From: Phormidium ambiguum IAM M-71
GTDB taxonomy: Bacteria; Cyanobacteriota; Cyanobacteriia; Cyanobacteriales; Aerosakkonemataceae
Reading direction: 5' to 3'
DNA length: 64,000 nucleotides
Assembly: GCF_001904725.1 (NCBI RefSeq)
Contig: NZ_MRCE01000036.1
Span: 1-64,000 of the forward strand
In this document: positions 27,043 through 36,391 of the stretch, one piece after another
Layout of the letters: every line of letters starts with the position of its first letter
How positions within the stretch are numbered: the first letter of the stretch is position 1
The notes under the pieces: generated by a model
The model's database searches: none
What the model saw: only the letters and a program-made list of their open reading frames with translations
What the model was told of the DNA's origin: nothing
Made by a program: the position numbers and the translations under genes

Positions 27043-27255
27043 TTAGCGATCGGTATGTAGAAATGAGTAATATATTATAGCGGCGACACTGTAAAATATC
27101 ATCATTCCACCTGACATACCTCTTAATCGCCAATATCGCCAAACCTCTGTACCAGTTTCTGTAGAAAAATTCATAAATAAGCAGAACAAGCCGTTAATGA
27201 AGCCAGAAACAAAGATACCCCAAAATATAAATTTCATCCAAATAGGACAAGACAC
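27043..27255 (-). CDS. Small hypothetical membrane protein (70 aa)
   Basis: 70 residues with two hydrophobic stretches (FIFWGIFVSGFINGLFCLF and MMIFYSVAAIIYYSF) separated by a basic loop (WRYWRLRG). The GTG at 27255 or the ATG at 27237 could be the start. No family recognised. It could be real, since it fills a gap between the antitoxin and dapL, but the evidence is only its membrane-protein composition. Confidence 0.42.
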   Translation of the reverse strand: MSCPIWMKFIFWGIFVSGFINGLFCLFMNFSTETGTEVWRYWRLRGMSGGMMIFYSVAAIIYYSFLHTDR

Positions 27256-27343
27256 ATGAAAAGGAGACTAAAAACTTTCATGTACTTCATAATAGTCAAC
27301 ACCAAATTCATTCAGGGTGAGCAAAGCCCACCCAAATTTTAAC

Positions 27344-28579
27344 CTACACCTTAAACTTTTCGGTAATTCGCTTCATCGCTTCTTCCACATTTTCCCGACT
27401 ATTAAAAGCAGAAATACGGAAATAACCTTCACCTGCTGCACCGAAACCAGAACCGGGAGTTCCTACTACATTGCAAGTGTGCAACAGTTTATCAAAGAAA
27501 TCCCAACTCGATAAATTATTTGGGGTTTTTAGCCAAACATAAGGGGCATTTACTCCGCCATAAACTGCAATTCCTGCTGATGTTAATTGTTCGCGGATAA
27601 TCCGGGCATTTTCCAAATAAAAACTGACTAATGCCTTAACTTGGGCTTTGCCTGCTTCGGAATAAACTGCTTCTGCGCCTTTTTGTACGATGTAAGAAAC
27701 GCCGTTGAATTTAGTTGATTGGCGACGATTCCATAATTTCCATAATTCTACATCGGAACCGTCGGCAGCTTTGGCGGTTAAGGTTTTTGGTACTACTGTG
27801 AATGCACAACGAGTTCCGGTAAATCCGGCGGTTTTGGAGAAAGAACGAAATTCGATCGCACAATCCCGCGCCCCCTCTATTTCATAAATAGAATGGGGTA
27901 TATTTTCATCAGTAATAAATGCCTCATAAGCTGCATCATAGAAAATGATCGCATTATTAGCTTTGGCATAATCAACCCAAGCTTTTAAATGTTCTTTGGT
28001 CGCAACTGCACCTGTGGGATTATTAGGAAAACAGAGATAAATTAGATCGACTTTTTCCGTAGGAAGTGAAGCGGTAAAGTTATTTTCGGCGGTGATTGGT
28101 AAATAAACTAAACCTGCAAATTCGCCTTTTTCACTTGCCTCGCCCGTGTGTCCCGCCATCACGTTAGTATCTACATAAACGGGATAAACTGGATCGGTGA
28201 CTGCAATAATATTGTCATTGCCAAAAATGTCGAGAATGTTGCCAGTATCGCACTTTGAACCGTCAGAAATGAAGATTTCCGAAGCGTCTACTTCGCATCC
28301 TCTCGCTTGGAAGTCGTTAGCTGCGATTTTCTCTCTTAACCAAGCATAACCTTGTTCGGGGCCATATCCCTTAAATGTGTTGCGATCGCCCATTTCTTCC
28401 ACAGCTTTAATCATAGCTGTGCGGCAAGCTTCCGGCAAAGGTTCGGTAACGTCACCAATACCTAATCGAATAATTTTCGCATCAGGATTAGCTTCGGCAA
28501 AAGCATTGACTCGTCGCGCAATTTCGGGAAATAGATATCCAGCTTTCAGCTTCAAGTAGTTGTCGTTGATGGTTGCCAT
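27344..28579 (-). CDS. dapL: LL-diaminopimelate aminotransferase
   Basis: 411 residues from the ATG at 28579 ([20 protein letters not shown], the usual start; an upstream start would add four residues). Fold-type I PLP enzyme with the PLP lysine in [13 protein letters not shown] and the [10 protein letters not shown] segment. It makes LL-diaminopimelate directly from tetrahydrodipicolinate, the short lysine and peptidoglycan precursor route used by cyanobacteria and plants. Length is normal. It stands alone on the minus strand; no lysine genes are adjacent. Confidence 0.95.
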   Translation of the reverse strand: MATINDNYLKLKAGYLFPEIARRVNAFAEANPDAKIIRLGIGDVTEPLPEACRTAMIKAVEEMGDRNTFKGYGPEQGYAWLREKIAANDFQARGCEVDASEIFISDGSKCDTGNILDIFGNDNIIAVTDPVYPVYVDTNVMAGHTGEASEKGEFAGLVYLPITAENNFTASLPTEKVDLIYLCFPNNPTGAVATKEHLKAWVDYAKANNAIIFYDAAYEAFITDENIPHSIYEIEGARDCAIEFRSFSKTAGFTGTRCAFTVVPKTLTAKAADGSDVELWKLWNRRQSTKFNGVSYIVQKGAEAVYSEAGKAQVKALVSFYLENARIIREQLTSAGIAVYGGVNAPYVWLKTPNNLSSWDFFDKLLHTCNVVGTPGSGFGAAGEGYFRISAFNSRENVEEAMKRITEKFKV

Positions 28580-28774
28580 GTTAAATTGCAAAAAACGCCC
28601 TAAAATAGCTTACTGCTAAATTAGTATCTATTTACCTTGACCCTTCTTTTACTGAATAGTACCCGATTGGGTGAATCTAATGGATGAAGTAACAAAAGTT
28701 CCATTTTTGCGAGAATATGGTTACGAGGCGATACAAGCTTTTGCCTGTGTCTCCCAAAAAACTATGCTGTGTTT

Positions 28775-28794
28775 CCCCACCCTCAAAAGTGGGG
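28775..28794. terminator. Intrinsic-terminator-like hairpin
   Basis: CCCCAC (28775-28780) pairs with GTGGGG (28789-28794). On the plus strand it is followed by TTTCTTATTTTTT, a strong terminator shape, although no convincing plus-strand gene ends here. On the minus strand it lies just past the stop of the 38-aa ORF and is followed 14 nt later by TTTTTT. Confidence 0.55.
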
Positions 28795-28798
28795 TTTC

Positions 28799-28915
28799 TT
28801 ATTTTTTCCAAGGTAATTTTGTACCCATTTCTGTCATCGCTGAAAAAATTAGATATAGTACTAGCAAACCTATTCCAGCAAAAAAAGCTAACAAGTCACT
28901 ATCCATATTGTTCAT
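28799..28915 (-). CDS. Single-helix membrane miniprotein (38 aa), candidate
   Basis: The minus strand from ATG at 28915 to TAA at 28801-28799 encodes 38 residues. It has an acidic start (MNNMDSD), one hydrophobic helix of about 20 residues (LLAFFAGIGLLVLYLIFSA), then a basic end (KLPWKK). This is the design of small subunits of thylakoid complexes, but I do not recognise the family. A hairpin follows four bases after the stop. No strong ribosome-binding site is visible, and M4 (28906) is an alternative start. It is too short for a normal ORF cut-off. Confidence 0.42.
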   Translation of the reverse strand: MNNMDSDLLAFFAGIGLLVLYLIFSAMTEMGTKLPWKK

Positions 28916-28981
28916 AATCAACGCTCTGAGTAATAATAACTCTAGAAGTGCAAAATTTAAATAACTAATCGAGGTGGGGTG

Positions 28982-29977
28982 ATGCGAAAGCTGTATTTTT
29001 TAGTTCCGGGAACCAAAGGAAAATTTGCTTGCGGTGGACTTTGGGCAGAATTAAAAACTGTGAAGTTAGCCCAGGAAATTTGTGATGCTAATGTTGTGAC
29101 TTACCGCCAAAGGGAAAAAGACCAACTGTTTATTGATGATATATTAAATAGTCAAAATTTAGAGCAAGGTATTTTCGTAATCAGTTGGGGATTTGATGTT
29201 TCCAAACTCGTTAGTAAATTGAAAGGTTATAACTTAATTTATCATGCTCATAGTGCAGGTTATGGTTTTAAGATTCCCGCCAATATTCCCATTATCACTG
29301 TGAGCAGGAATACTCTAGGTTATTGGGGACAACAATCTCCTCATTCGTTAATTTACTATTTACCTAATCAAATTTCTGATGAGTTTACGAATTTAGGCTT
29401 ATCACGAGATATTGATGTTTTAGTGCAAGCGAGAAAATCCTCAACTTATTTAATTAATGAATTAATTCCTGCTTTAAAAAAGCAGTGTAAAGTGGAGGTT
29501 ATTGAGTCTTATGTAGAAGATTTACCTAGAGTTTTTAATCGAGCTAAAGTTTATTTATATGATTCTGCTGAATATTGGGCGCAACAGGGGGTAAGTGAGG
29601 GTTTTGGATTACAACCAATGGAAGCACTTGCTTGCGGTTGTCAAGTTTTTTCTAGCGTAAATGGTGGACTTTCGGATTATTTAGACCCTGGTTTTAATTG
29701 TCATAAAATTGCTGGATATTCTAAGAAATACGATATAGAAAGGATTTTAAATGTAGTCAATGGTTCAATTAGTATTACATTACCAGAACAGTTTTTTGCA
29801 GAATATAGAACGGAAAATATTATTAAAAGATTACAAGTGATTTTAGGGGAAATTAATCAGTTTTTCGATCGAAAACCAGATAATTTGACTAAGATTCAAG
29901 ATTTAACAAAAATGCGAATTATGCAGCTAAATAGTCAAAGGATAATGAATAAGGTTTTAAAAAAGGTGTTGGGTTAA
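28982..29977 (+). CDS. Glycosyltransferase (GT4-like)
   Basis: 331 residues from the ATG at 28982, with GAGG eight bases upstream; a GTG directly before it is less likely. The C-terminal half has the GT4-type donor-site motif EGFGLQPMEALACGCQV, which binds the nucleotide-sugar phosphates. The N-terminal half is short and begins LYFLVPGTKGKFACGG. Sugar and acceptor are unknown. The next gene starts three bases after the stop, so the two are translated together, though no functional link with folate metabolism is obvious. Confidence 0.8.
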   Translation: MRKLYFLVPGTKGKFACGGLWAELKTVKLAQEICDANVVTYRQREKDQLFIDDILNSQNLEQGIFVISWGFDVSKLVSKLKGYNLIYHAHSAGYGFKIPANIPIITVSRNTLGYWGQQSPHSLIYYLPNQISDEFTNLGLSRDIDVLVQARKSSTYLINELIPALKKQCKVEVIESYVEDLPRVFNRAKVYLYDSAEYWAQQGVSEGFGLQPMEALACGCQVFSSVNGGLSDYLDPGFNCHKIAGYSKKYDIERILNVVNGSISITLPEQFFAEYRTENIIKRLQVILGEINQFFDRKPDNLTKIQDLTKMRIMQLNSQRIMNKVLKKVLG

Positions 29978-29980
29978 AAA

Positions 29981-30745
29981 ATGATCGATCGCACGAAGAC
30001 AGCCTGGAGTGGCTATAATTTAGAAAAGGACGAATTAAGAAGCGAAATTTGGTCTTTGCTAAAACAAGAAAAAGCCACAATTAACGATCCTTTTGGGCAT
30101 ATTCCTAATTTTGTGGGTGCGGAAAAGGCGGCAAAAAATTTGGCGGAGTTACCAGTTTGGCAACAAGCAAAAACGATTAAATGTAATCCTGATTCCCCGC
30201 AAATTGCGGTAAGATTACAAGCTTTAAAAGAGGGAAAACGTTTGTATATGGCGGTTCCTAAGTTAACAAATACTCGCTGTTTTGTGGAGTTGACGGCAGA
30301 ACATTTGCGTCAGTGTAATGTAAAATTGGAGGAAGGTGCGATCGCACGTCAAGCATTAAAATTGGGTAAATTAGTCAGTTTTACAGAAATGCAACCTATT
30401 GATTTAGTAATCGTAGGTTGTGTCGCAGTTACACGCGATGGCGGACGTACTGGAAAAGGCGCGGGATTTGCAGATTTAGAACTAGCAATGTTACAAACTT
30501 TTGGGTTAATAGATTCAAATATTCCCATTGTTACTACAGTTCATCCATTACAAATTGTCCCAGATTCTCTGTTGCCCATGCAAACACATGATTGGTCACT
30601 TGATTGGATTATTAATTCTGAAGATGTAATTAAAACTAATTCTAACTATACTCGTCCCACTGGTTTAAATTGGGATATTATTCGCGCTGAACAATATCAG
30701 AAAATACCTATATTGAAACACTTAAAAAAGCAATTAAAACCCTAA
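29981..30745 (+). CDS. 5-formyltetrahydrofolate cyclo-ligase family protein
   Basis: 254 residues. It carries the family's C-terminal signature GGRTGKGAGFADLELAML, which lines the ATP/folate site, and the KDELRSEIW N-terminal helix. The classical enzyme closes 5-formyl-THF to methenyl-THF using ATP. This longer subgroup (MTHFSD-like) lacks biochemical proof, so the exact reaction is uncertain. It starts three bases after the glycosyltransferase. Confidence 0.87.
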   Translation: MIDRTKTAWSGYNLEKDELRSEIWSLLKQEKATINDPFGHIPNFVGAEKAAKNLAELPVWQQAKTIKCNPDSPQIAVRLQALKEGKRLYMAVPKLTNTRCFVELTAEHLRQCNVKLEEGAIARQALKLGKLVSFTEMQPIDLVIVGCVAVTRDGGRTGKGAGFADLELAMLQTFGLIDSNIPIVTTVHPLQIVPDSLLPMQTHDWSLDWIINSEDVIKTNSNYTRPTGLNWDIIRAEQYQKIPILKHLKKQLKP

Positions 30746-30761
30746 ATATACAAAAGTATAT

Positions 30762-31142
30762 TTACCAATCATCAGATAATTGATTATATTGCGATTCTTT
30801 GTTTTTTAAAGAAATTCCTAAAGAAGTCAACACTTTTTTAGTATTAGATAAATCCCCGACTAATCTTTTTACAGGTAATGGTGCATCTTTAATCAAAGTG
30901 GGAATAGCAACTATATTGTCTGATAATAGTTGTTCGGGTTTTTCATAAACATCTATTACTTCTAATTCATAGTTATCAGGAAAATATTTTTCCGCAATTT
31001 TTTTTATGTTTCTGACAGCCCGAACGGAATTTGGTGTATTTCCTGTAATGTATAAGCGAAAACAGTAACGTTCATCCGTTATTTGGTTAACTACAGGCTT
31101 ATTAAAGATTTTGGCTATTTTTTTTACGTCTTCTTTTTCCAT
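30762..31142 (-). CDS. KaiB-domain protein
   Basis: 126 residues. Residues 27-112 match the KaiB thioredoxin-like fold: FRLYITGNTPNSVRAVRNIK, YELEVIDVYEKPEQL, IVAIPTLIKDAPLPVKRLVGDLS. Canonical clock KaiB is about 102-108 residues; this one has extra N- and C-terminal segments. It lies 126 bp downstream of a KaiC-like gene on the same strand, so it is likely the KaiB partner of that divergent KaiC. No KaiA gene is in the window. It probably binds the KaiC-like ring and alters its activity. Confidence 0.9.
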   Translation of the reverse strand: MEKEDVKKIAKIFNKPVVNQITDERYCFRLYITGNTPNSVRAVRNIKKIAEKYFPDNYELEVIDVYEKPEQLLSDNIVAIPTLIKDAPLPVKRLVGDLSNTKKVLTSLGISLKNKESQYNQLSDDW

Positions 31143-31268
31143 AATTTTTACCTAATTTTAATTTTAAAAGCCTGTTGCTTTTCTTCAGCTTGGTCATATT
31201 CATTGCAACAAAAAAAGTTATACATTTATCTTGCTTTGTTAGTATTCTCCTTGCACTATACAAACTTA

Positions 31269-32981
31269 CTACTCAACATCTGCTTGGCGCAAATCCGCAG
31301 CTTTTATTTGCGATTGTAATTTAATATCTTGATACAACTTTTCTTGTTCAATCATCATTTGAAACTCTTCTTCTTCAATATTTAATTGATCTTGCAAAGC
31401 AGCAATTTGCGATCGCATTATTGCCTGTTTTCTTTCCAATTCACGTCGCTTGCGTTCCAATTCTTGCTGGCGGATTAAATTATTCGCTTTTTCTTTGGCT
31501 TCTTGAACATTTCTGGCGGTACCAGTCAACACAGTTTCTTGTCCTAAGTAAACATTTACTAACTCTATACCTTGTTTGGTCAAAATAAATTCACGAACTT
31601 GATTAGAATGTTCCATACCACGAGATTTTAAGACATATAATACTCGGTTACGTTCTCCATTACTTTCAATAACTCGTAATTCTAACCAGGTATCCATTAA
31701 AGATGAAATGCCAATTTCTGTGTATTCTAAAGAACTATTACCTGTAACTAAATTTGTCAACATAACTGTAATTTGTTGACTTTTTAAAGAGTCAATTAAT
31801 CGCATGAAAAATGATTTCGATTGCAGTAAATTCCCACCTAAAACTAAATTACTCATCGGATCGACAATCACTACATTTGGCTGAAATTCATTAATTAGAT
31901 TATGAATTTGTACTAAGTGCATTTCCAATCCAAAAGCTGTCGGGCGTACTGCTTGAAATTTGAGCAATCCTTGACTGACTAAGGGATGTAAATCTAATCC
32001 CACAGACAACATATTGCGGAGAATTTGTTGTGGTGCTTCTTCAAAAGCTAAGTAAAGACAACGTTCACCACGACTACAAGTTGCTTGAGCAAAATGAGCA
32101 GCGATCGTACTTTTTCCTGTTCCCGCTGTACCTGTAATTAAAACACTACTACCTCGGAAATATCCTTGACCTCCTAACATTGTATCAAGGCGCGGAATTC
32201 CTGTGCTAATTCTTTCGGTAGAAATTTCATGGTCTAATCCTACAGATGTAATTGGTACAACAGAAATTCCTTTTTCGTTAATTAAAAATGGATATTCATT
32301 AGTACCATGATTAGAACCACGATATTTAATAATTTGTAAACGGCGAGTGGCAATTTCATTTTGCACTCGTTGTTCTAAACGAATTACGCAATCAGCAACA
32401 TATTCTTCTAAGCCATGTCGAGTTAAAGTATTTTCGCCTTTTTCTCCTGTAATAATTGCTGTGACACCTTTGTTTTTTAGCCAACGGAATAAACGTTGTA
32501 ATTCCGATCTAACTATTGTCGCATTGGATAAACCAACAAATAATGTTTCAATGGTATCTAAGACTATTCTTTTGGCGGCGATCGCGTCAATTATTTGTTC
32601 TAATCTAATAAATAAAGCTTCTAAGTTATAATCTCCAGTTTCTTCTATTTCATAAGGATCGATTTGAATGTGATCGATTAAAAATTGTTTCTCGGCGATT
32701 AATTTTTTTAAATCCCAACCCAAAGAACGGACGTTTTGGATCAGTTCATCAGGTGTTTCTTCAAAAGACACAAATACGCCCGGTTCTGAGTAGGAAACTA
32801 CCCCAGAAACTAAGAAATTAAGCCCAATTAAAGTTTTACCACTTCCGGCTGTTCCACATATTAGGGTTGGTCTTCCTTGCGGTAATCCACCGCCTGTTAT
32901 TTCATCTAATCCCTGAATTCCGGTAGGTGATTTAGGTAATTGATCGTCATAAGATTTATTAGTTTCACTGTCTAGTAGCAT
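31269..32981 (-). CDS. KaiC-like double RecA ATPase with C-terminal coiled coil
   Basis: 570 residues from the ATG at 32981; a TTG at 33059 would add 26. The two KaiC/RecA domains have P-loops GTAGSGKT and GTAGTGKS. Each keeps the catalytic Glu pair (FVSFEETPDE; YLAFEEAPQQ). Aligned by eye, the CII phospho-site region of clock KaiC (T426, S431, T432) reads T, S, S here (EYTEIGISSLMDT), so phosphorylation is plausible. The last 80 residues (about 490-570) are a charged Arg/Glu/Gln-rich coiled coil in place of the KaiA-binding tail of clock KaiC. With the KaiB-like gene downstream, this is a non-standard KaiBC pair for signalling or timing. Confidence 0.9.
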   Translation of the reverse strand: MLLDSETNKSYDDQLPKSPTGIQGLDEITGGGLPQGRPTLICGTAGSGKTLIGLNFLVSGVVSYSEPGVFVSFEETPDELIQNVRSLGWDLKKLIAEKQFLIDHIQIDPYEIEETGDYNLEALFIRLEQIIDAIAAKRIVLDTIETLFVGLSNATIVRSELQRLFRWLKNKGVTAIITGEKGENTLTRHGLEEYVADCVIRLEQRVQNEIATRRLQIIKYRGSNHGTNEYPFLINEKGISVVPITSVGLDHEISTERISTGIPRLDTMLGGQGYFRGSSVLITGTAGTGKSTIAAHFAQATCSRGERCLYLAFEEAPQQILRNMLSVGLDLHPLVSQGLLKFQAVRPTAFGLEMHLVQIHNLINEFQPNVVIVDPMSNLVLGGNLLQSKSFFMRLIDSLKSQQITVMLTNLVTGNSSLEYTEIGISSLMDTWLELRVIESNGERNRVLYVLKSRGMEHSNQVREFILTKQGIELVNVYLGQETVLTGTARNVQEAKEKANNLIRQQELERKRRELERKQAIMRSQIAALQDQLNIEEEEFQMMIEQEKLYQDIKLQSQIKAADLRQADVE

Positions 32982-33278
32982 AGTAACCAAAATTTGACTA
33001 TATGAAATTTCCAAATTTTTATTTTCTGTTCTTTCTACTTTATAGCAATTTATATTCAATTCGTGGTATTGATTAGCAGTCTCAGGTATTTATAATTCAT
33101 CAATGCCTCTGTTTAGTTTGGTTTGAATCACCCCTTTAAATTTGTGCAAAAATCTGGTTTTTCTTATAAAGACTAGTGTTTTAAGTGTTGACTTTTCCTC
33201 AAAATCTGACTTCGCCTTGGTCAATATGTTATAAACTACTCAAGCATAACAAAGTTAATTTTGTGAGGATACTTAACA

Positions 33279-34436
33279 ATGCGTGTAATGATTTTATATG
33301 CTTCGCTAGGAATGGGGCATATTAGTGCTGCCAATGCGTTAAGTCAAGCTTTTTCTTGCTTTCGTGATATAGAAGTACTGAGTGAAGACGCTTTGGCTTA
33401 CGCTAGTTCAGTGTATCGCAATGCTGTTATTCAAGCATACAAAAATTCTAGCGAAAAAGTACCACAACTTTACAAAGCTCTATATGAAGGAAGTGATATT
33501 TCTGATTTAGAAAGGTCTTTAGATAGTAATTTAGCTTGGGCGAAATTAGAGCTTCCTTTTTTTAGGCGTTTGGGAAGATTAATTAGGGAAACTGCGCCAG
33601 ATGCGATCGTCTGCGTGCAACAAATTCCTAGCCGATTGTTACAATTATTAGAACCAGAAGACCAAGTAAGTAAACCACAATATGTCGTTGTAACTGATTT
33701 AATCGCTCATAGTACCTGGTTAAATTATGGGGTAGATGGTTATTTTTTACCGAACGATTTGAGCGCTAATATTCTGAAACAACGCGGTGTAAATCCGGCA
33801 CTTCTTCATATTACCGGAATTCCGGTTAAACTAGAGATTACTAAGCCAAAATCGTCAGGAGAAATGCGATCGCGCCATCATTTACCCAAAGATTTATCAG
33901 TAGTTACCTTATTTGGCGGCGGATTGAATAGTCGGAGAGTTTATGCGATCGTTTCCTCTTTATTAGAAACTCTGAATTCAGCTATGATTGTAGTAGTGGC
34001 TGGCAGAAATGAAGACTTGCTAGATACTTTATCAGATTTAACAGATAGCCCTCATGTGAGATTACGTAAATTAGGCACAATTGATTATGTAGATGACTTG
34101 ATTGTAGCTAGCGATCTAATTATTACTAAAGCTGGAGGATTGATTACCAGTGAAATTTTAGCACGGGGTACACCCACAATTATTGTCGATCCCCTTCCCG
34201 GTCAAGAAGAACAAAATGCAGATGTAATTGCTGCTGCTGGTGCTGGAGTACAATTGCGATTATTAGAAATGGTTGCCCCAGCAGTTAAGTATCTCTTAAA
34301 TCACCCAGATAGGCTGAATCAAATGCGTCAATCTGCTTTGGAAATAGGCCAACCAAAAGCAGCTTTAAACATAGCTGAACGTATTTTATCAGATTGGCGA
34401 TCGCGTACCAAAATGTTACAACCTAGTAATAGTTAA
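33279..34436 (+). CDS. GT28 glycosyltransferase, MGDG-synthase-like
   Basis: 385 residues. It begins MRVMILYASLGMGHISAANAL, the glycine-rich acceptor loop of MurG/MGDG-synthase enzymes. At about 285 it has TKAGGLITSEILARGTPTIIVDPLPGQEEQNA, the nucleotide-sugar site characteristic of MGDG synthases and processive diacylglycerol glucosyltransferases. It therefore probably glycosylates a membrane lipid. Cyanobacteria make MGDG by a different enzyme pair, so this is likely an accessory glycolipid enzyme. The GH1 gene follows with only 4 bp between. Confidence 0.85.
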   Translation: MRVMILYASLGMGHISAANALSQAFSCFRDIEVLSEDALAYASSVYRNAVIQAYKNSSEKVPQLYKALYEGSDISDLERSLDSNLAWAKLELPFFRRLGRLIRETAPDAIVCVQQIPSRLLQLLEPEDQVSKPQYVVVTDLIAHSTWLNYGVDGYFLPNDLSANILKQRGVNPALLHITGIPVKLEITKPKSSGEMRSRHHLPKDLSVVTLFGGGLNSRRVYAIVSSLLETLNSAMIVVVAGRNEDLLDTLSDLTDSPHVRLRKLGTIDYVDDLIVASDLIITKAGGLITSEILARGTPTIIVDPLPGQEEQNADVIAAAGAGVQLRLLEMVAPAVKYLLNHPDRLNQMRQSALEIGQPKAALNIAERILSDWRSRTKMLQPSNS

Positions 34437-34440
34437 AATT

Positions 34441-36000
34441 ATGGCAACTTCTCTAAATACTCCTACAAAAAATCAAAAAGATGCAGCTTTCCTCTGGGGA
34501 GTTGCCACATCAGGTTATCAAAGTGAAGGCGGTTACAATGGTTTTTCCCAACCCCAAAATAATTGGACATTTTGGGAAAAGCAAGGTAAAGTCATGCCAA
34601 CAAAAGATGCCACAGAATTTTGGCATCGCTATGAAGAAGACTTTAAAACCTGCCAAAAGTTAGGTTTAAATTCCTTTCGTTTAGGCTTAGAATGGGCAAG
34701 AATTCAACCTTCAACTAGTCCTGAAACTGCCCCTGCGCCTGCCTTTGACACCGAAGCTTTAGATGCTTATACAGCAATAATTGCTGCTTGTTATCAACAA
34801 AAATTAGAACCAGTTGTTACCTTACATCATTTCACCCATCCAGCGTGGTTAGGTTTAGATGCTTGGTTATCAACAGATACAATAGATTGTTTTGTCGAAT
34901 ATGTCCGAGTAACAATTACTTACATAAATCGTCGCTTAGTCGATTGCTATCAACTACCGCCAATTAACTGGTATATTACCATAAATGAACCGAACATTTT
35001 ACTTTCTAATACCTATTTAAGCAGTCAATTTCCCGCAGGTTCCGCTATGGGAATAGGGGCAATGATGAAAGGTTACAATCACATTTTAGCGGCTCATGTG
35101 CGGGCTTATAATGTGATTCATGACATTTATGCTGATGAAGGTTGGTTAACTCCCCAAGTTACTCTTAATACTTATTGTAGCGATTTGTATTGGTCGGAAA
35201 AGGTAATTTGGGATTTACTGAATCATCAAAATGTAGGAATTAAAACTCAAGAATTACCAGATTACATTGTTAATAATGCCAAACATTTGGATCGGTCTTT
35301 AAGTCAGGCAAAGTTGCCTTTTCGTCACAACTTACCTTATTTTCTAGGCAAATTAGTGCATCAAATATCCAATAAATTAGGATATCGGATTTTCGATCCA
35401 AAAAATTTGGATATTTATCTGCAAGAGTTGGCAAAATCTGCGCGATCGCAAATCTTCGACTACCTAGCTATTGACTATTACGATCCCTTTCTCGCGCACA
35501 TTTTTCGACTACCAGATTTCTCTGATTTTGAATTTGAAACCAAAGATTTTCGCGGTTGGTTAATGAGTGGAATTACTAGTAAATGGTGGGATTGGCGATC
35601 GCTACCTGAAGGATTACACTTTTTCTGCAAGTATTATACCGAAACATTAGGTTATCCAATTATGATTGCCGAAAATGGCATGGCATTACGTCGCAAACCT
35701 GATAATAGTCTTTCTAGTTATCGGCGCGATCAAATTAAACGCAGTGATTTTCTGAAAGCACACATTCAACAAATCAAAAGATTATTAAATGAAAATGTGC
35801 CTGTAATTGGTTATATGCACTGGTCATTAACTGATAATTATGAATGGGGTTCTTATACACCTCGGTTTGGACTTTTCAGTATTGATTTTGCGAAAAATAG
35901 CGATCGCATAATTGCAGACCATTTAGGCGATCGACCTTCGGAAACTTACGCACAATTAATTCAAGAAATTGGTTCCCCTACCATTTCCTTAAAAAACTGA
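34441..36000 (+). CDS. Glycoside hydrolase family 1 protein
   Basis: 519 residues with both GH1 catalytic glutamates: acid/base in ITINEPN (about 180) and nucleophile in IAENGM (about 415). The N-terminus FLWGVATSGYQSEG and the aglycone-site WSLTDNYEW are also typical. No signal peptide, so it is probably cytoplasmic. GH1 enzymes cleave or transfer beta-linked sugars. Its position 4 bp after a lipid-type GT28 suggests a glycolipid substrate, recalling plant SFR2, a GH1 enzyme that transfers galactose between galactolipids; that is inference only. A palindrome follows the stop. Confidence 0.92.
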   Translation: MATSLNTPTKNQKDAAFLWGVATSGYQSEGGYNGFSQPQNNWTFWEKQGKVMPTKDATEFWHRYEEDFKTCQKLGLNSFRLGLEWARIQPSTSPETAPAPAFDTEALDAYTAIIAACYQQKLEPVVTLHHFTHPAWLGLDAWLSTDTIDCFVEYVRVTITYINRRLVDCYQLPPINWYITINEPNILLSNTYLSSQFPAGSAMGIGAMMKGYNHILAAHVRAYNVIHDIYADEGWLTPQVTLNTYCSDLYWSEKVIWDLLNHQNVGIKTQELPDYIVNNAKHLDRSLSQAKLPFRHNLPYFLGKLVHQISNKLGYRIFDPKNLDIYLQELAKSARSQIFDYLAIDYYDPFLAHIFRLPDFSDFEFETKDFRGWLMSGITSKWWDWRSLPEGLHFFCKYYTETLGYPIMIAENGMALRRKPDNSLSSYRRDQIKRSDFLKAHIQQIKRLLNENVPVIGYMHWSLTDNYEWGSYTPRFGLFSIDFAKNSDRIIADHLGDRPSETYAQLIQEIGSPTISLKN

Positions 36001-36003
36001 ACA

Positions 36004-36034
36004 GATCCCCGACTTCTTCAAGAAGTCGGGGATC
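36004..36034. terminator. GATCCCCGACTTCTT palindrome (dispersed repeat, copy 1)
   Basis: A perfect 15-bp inverted repeat around a single base, three bases after the GH1 stop and just ahead of a convergent gene's stop. It probably terminates transcription from both sides. The same element recurs at 41611 and, diverged, at 48176. Confidence 0.75.
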
Positions 36035-36037
36035 TAT

Positions 36038-36391
36038 TTATCCCAACTTTTGTTTAATAATCTCCGGTTTTTCCCTAAAACCAACTAATACTGCTGTGCC
36101 ATTTTTAACAAACAATGGTCGTTTAAGTAACATTGCATCTTTGGCAAAAGCATCAATCCATTGTTCGTCTGTCCAAGTTTGTTTGACTTCCCCCAAGGCG
36201 CGGTAAGATTGTCCTGAAGTGTTTCGCATTGGTTTAGAACCCAGCCTTTCTACCCAACTTTGAATCATTTCACGAGATGGAGGGTTTTCTTTAGTATTAA
36301 TGAAGTCATATTTAATATTATTATCAGACAGCCATTGCAGTGCTTTTTTACAGGTGCCGCAGTTAGGAATGCCGTAAACTTGAATCGTCAT
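36038..36391 (-). CDS. ArsC/Spx-family protein
   Basis: 117 residues. It begins MTIQVYGIPNCGTCKKALQWL with a CxxC redox pair (CGTC), then FINTKENPPSREMI and the conserved LLKRPLFV segment of the arsenate reductase/Spx family. The family includes glutaredoxin-dependent arsenate reductases and RNA-polymerase-binding redox regulators; sequence alone does not decide. It resembles the YffB/Spx-related branch more than true ArsC, since the conserved arginine context is KRPL. Single gene. Confidence 0.85.
   Translation of the reverse strand: MTIQVYGIPNCGTCKKALQWLSDNNIKYDFINTKENPPSREMIQSWVERLGSKPMRNTSGQSYRALGEVKQTWTDEQWIDAFAKDAMLLKRPLFVKNGTAVLVGFREKPEIIKQKLG

Noticed and set aside
28671-28964. 97-aa plus-strand ORF between dapL and the glycosyltransferase
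   Set aside because: No domain, and it crosses an intrinsic-terminator-like hairpin; the minus-strand 38-aa ORF in the same place looks more protein-like.
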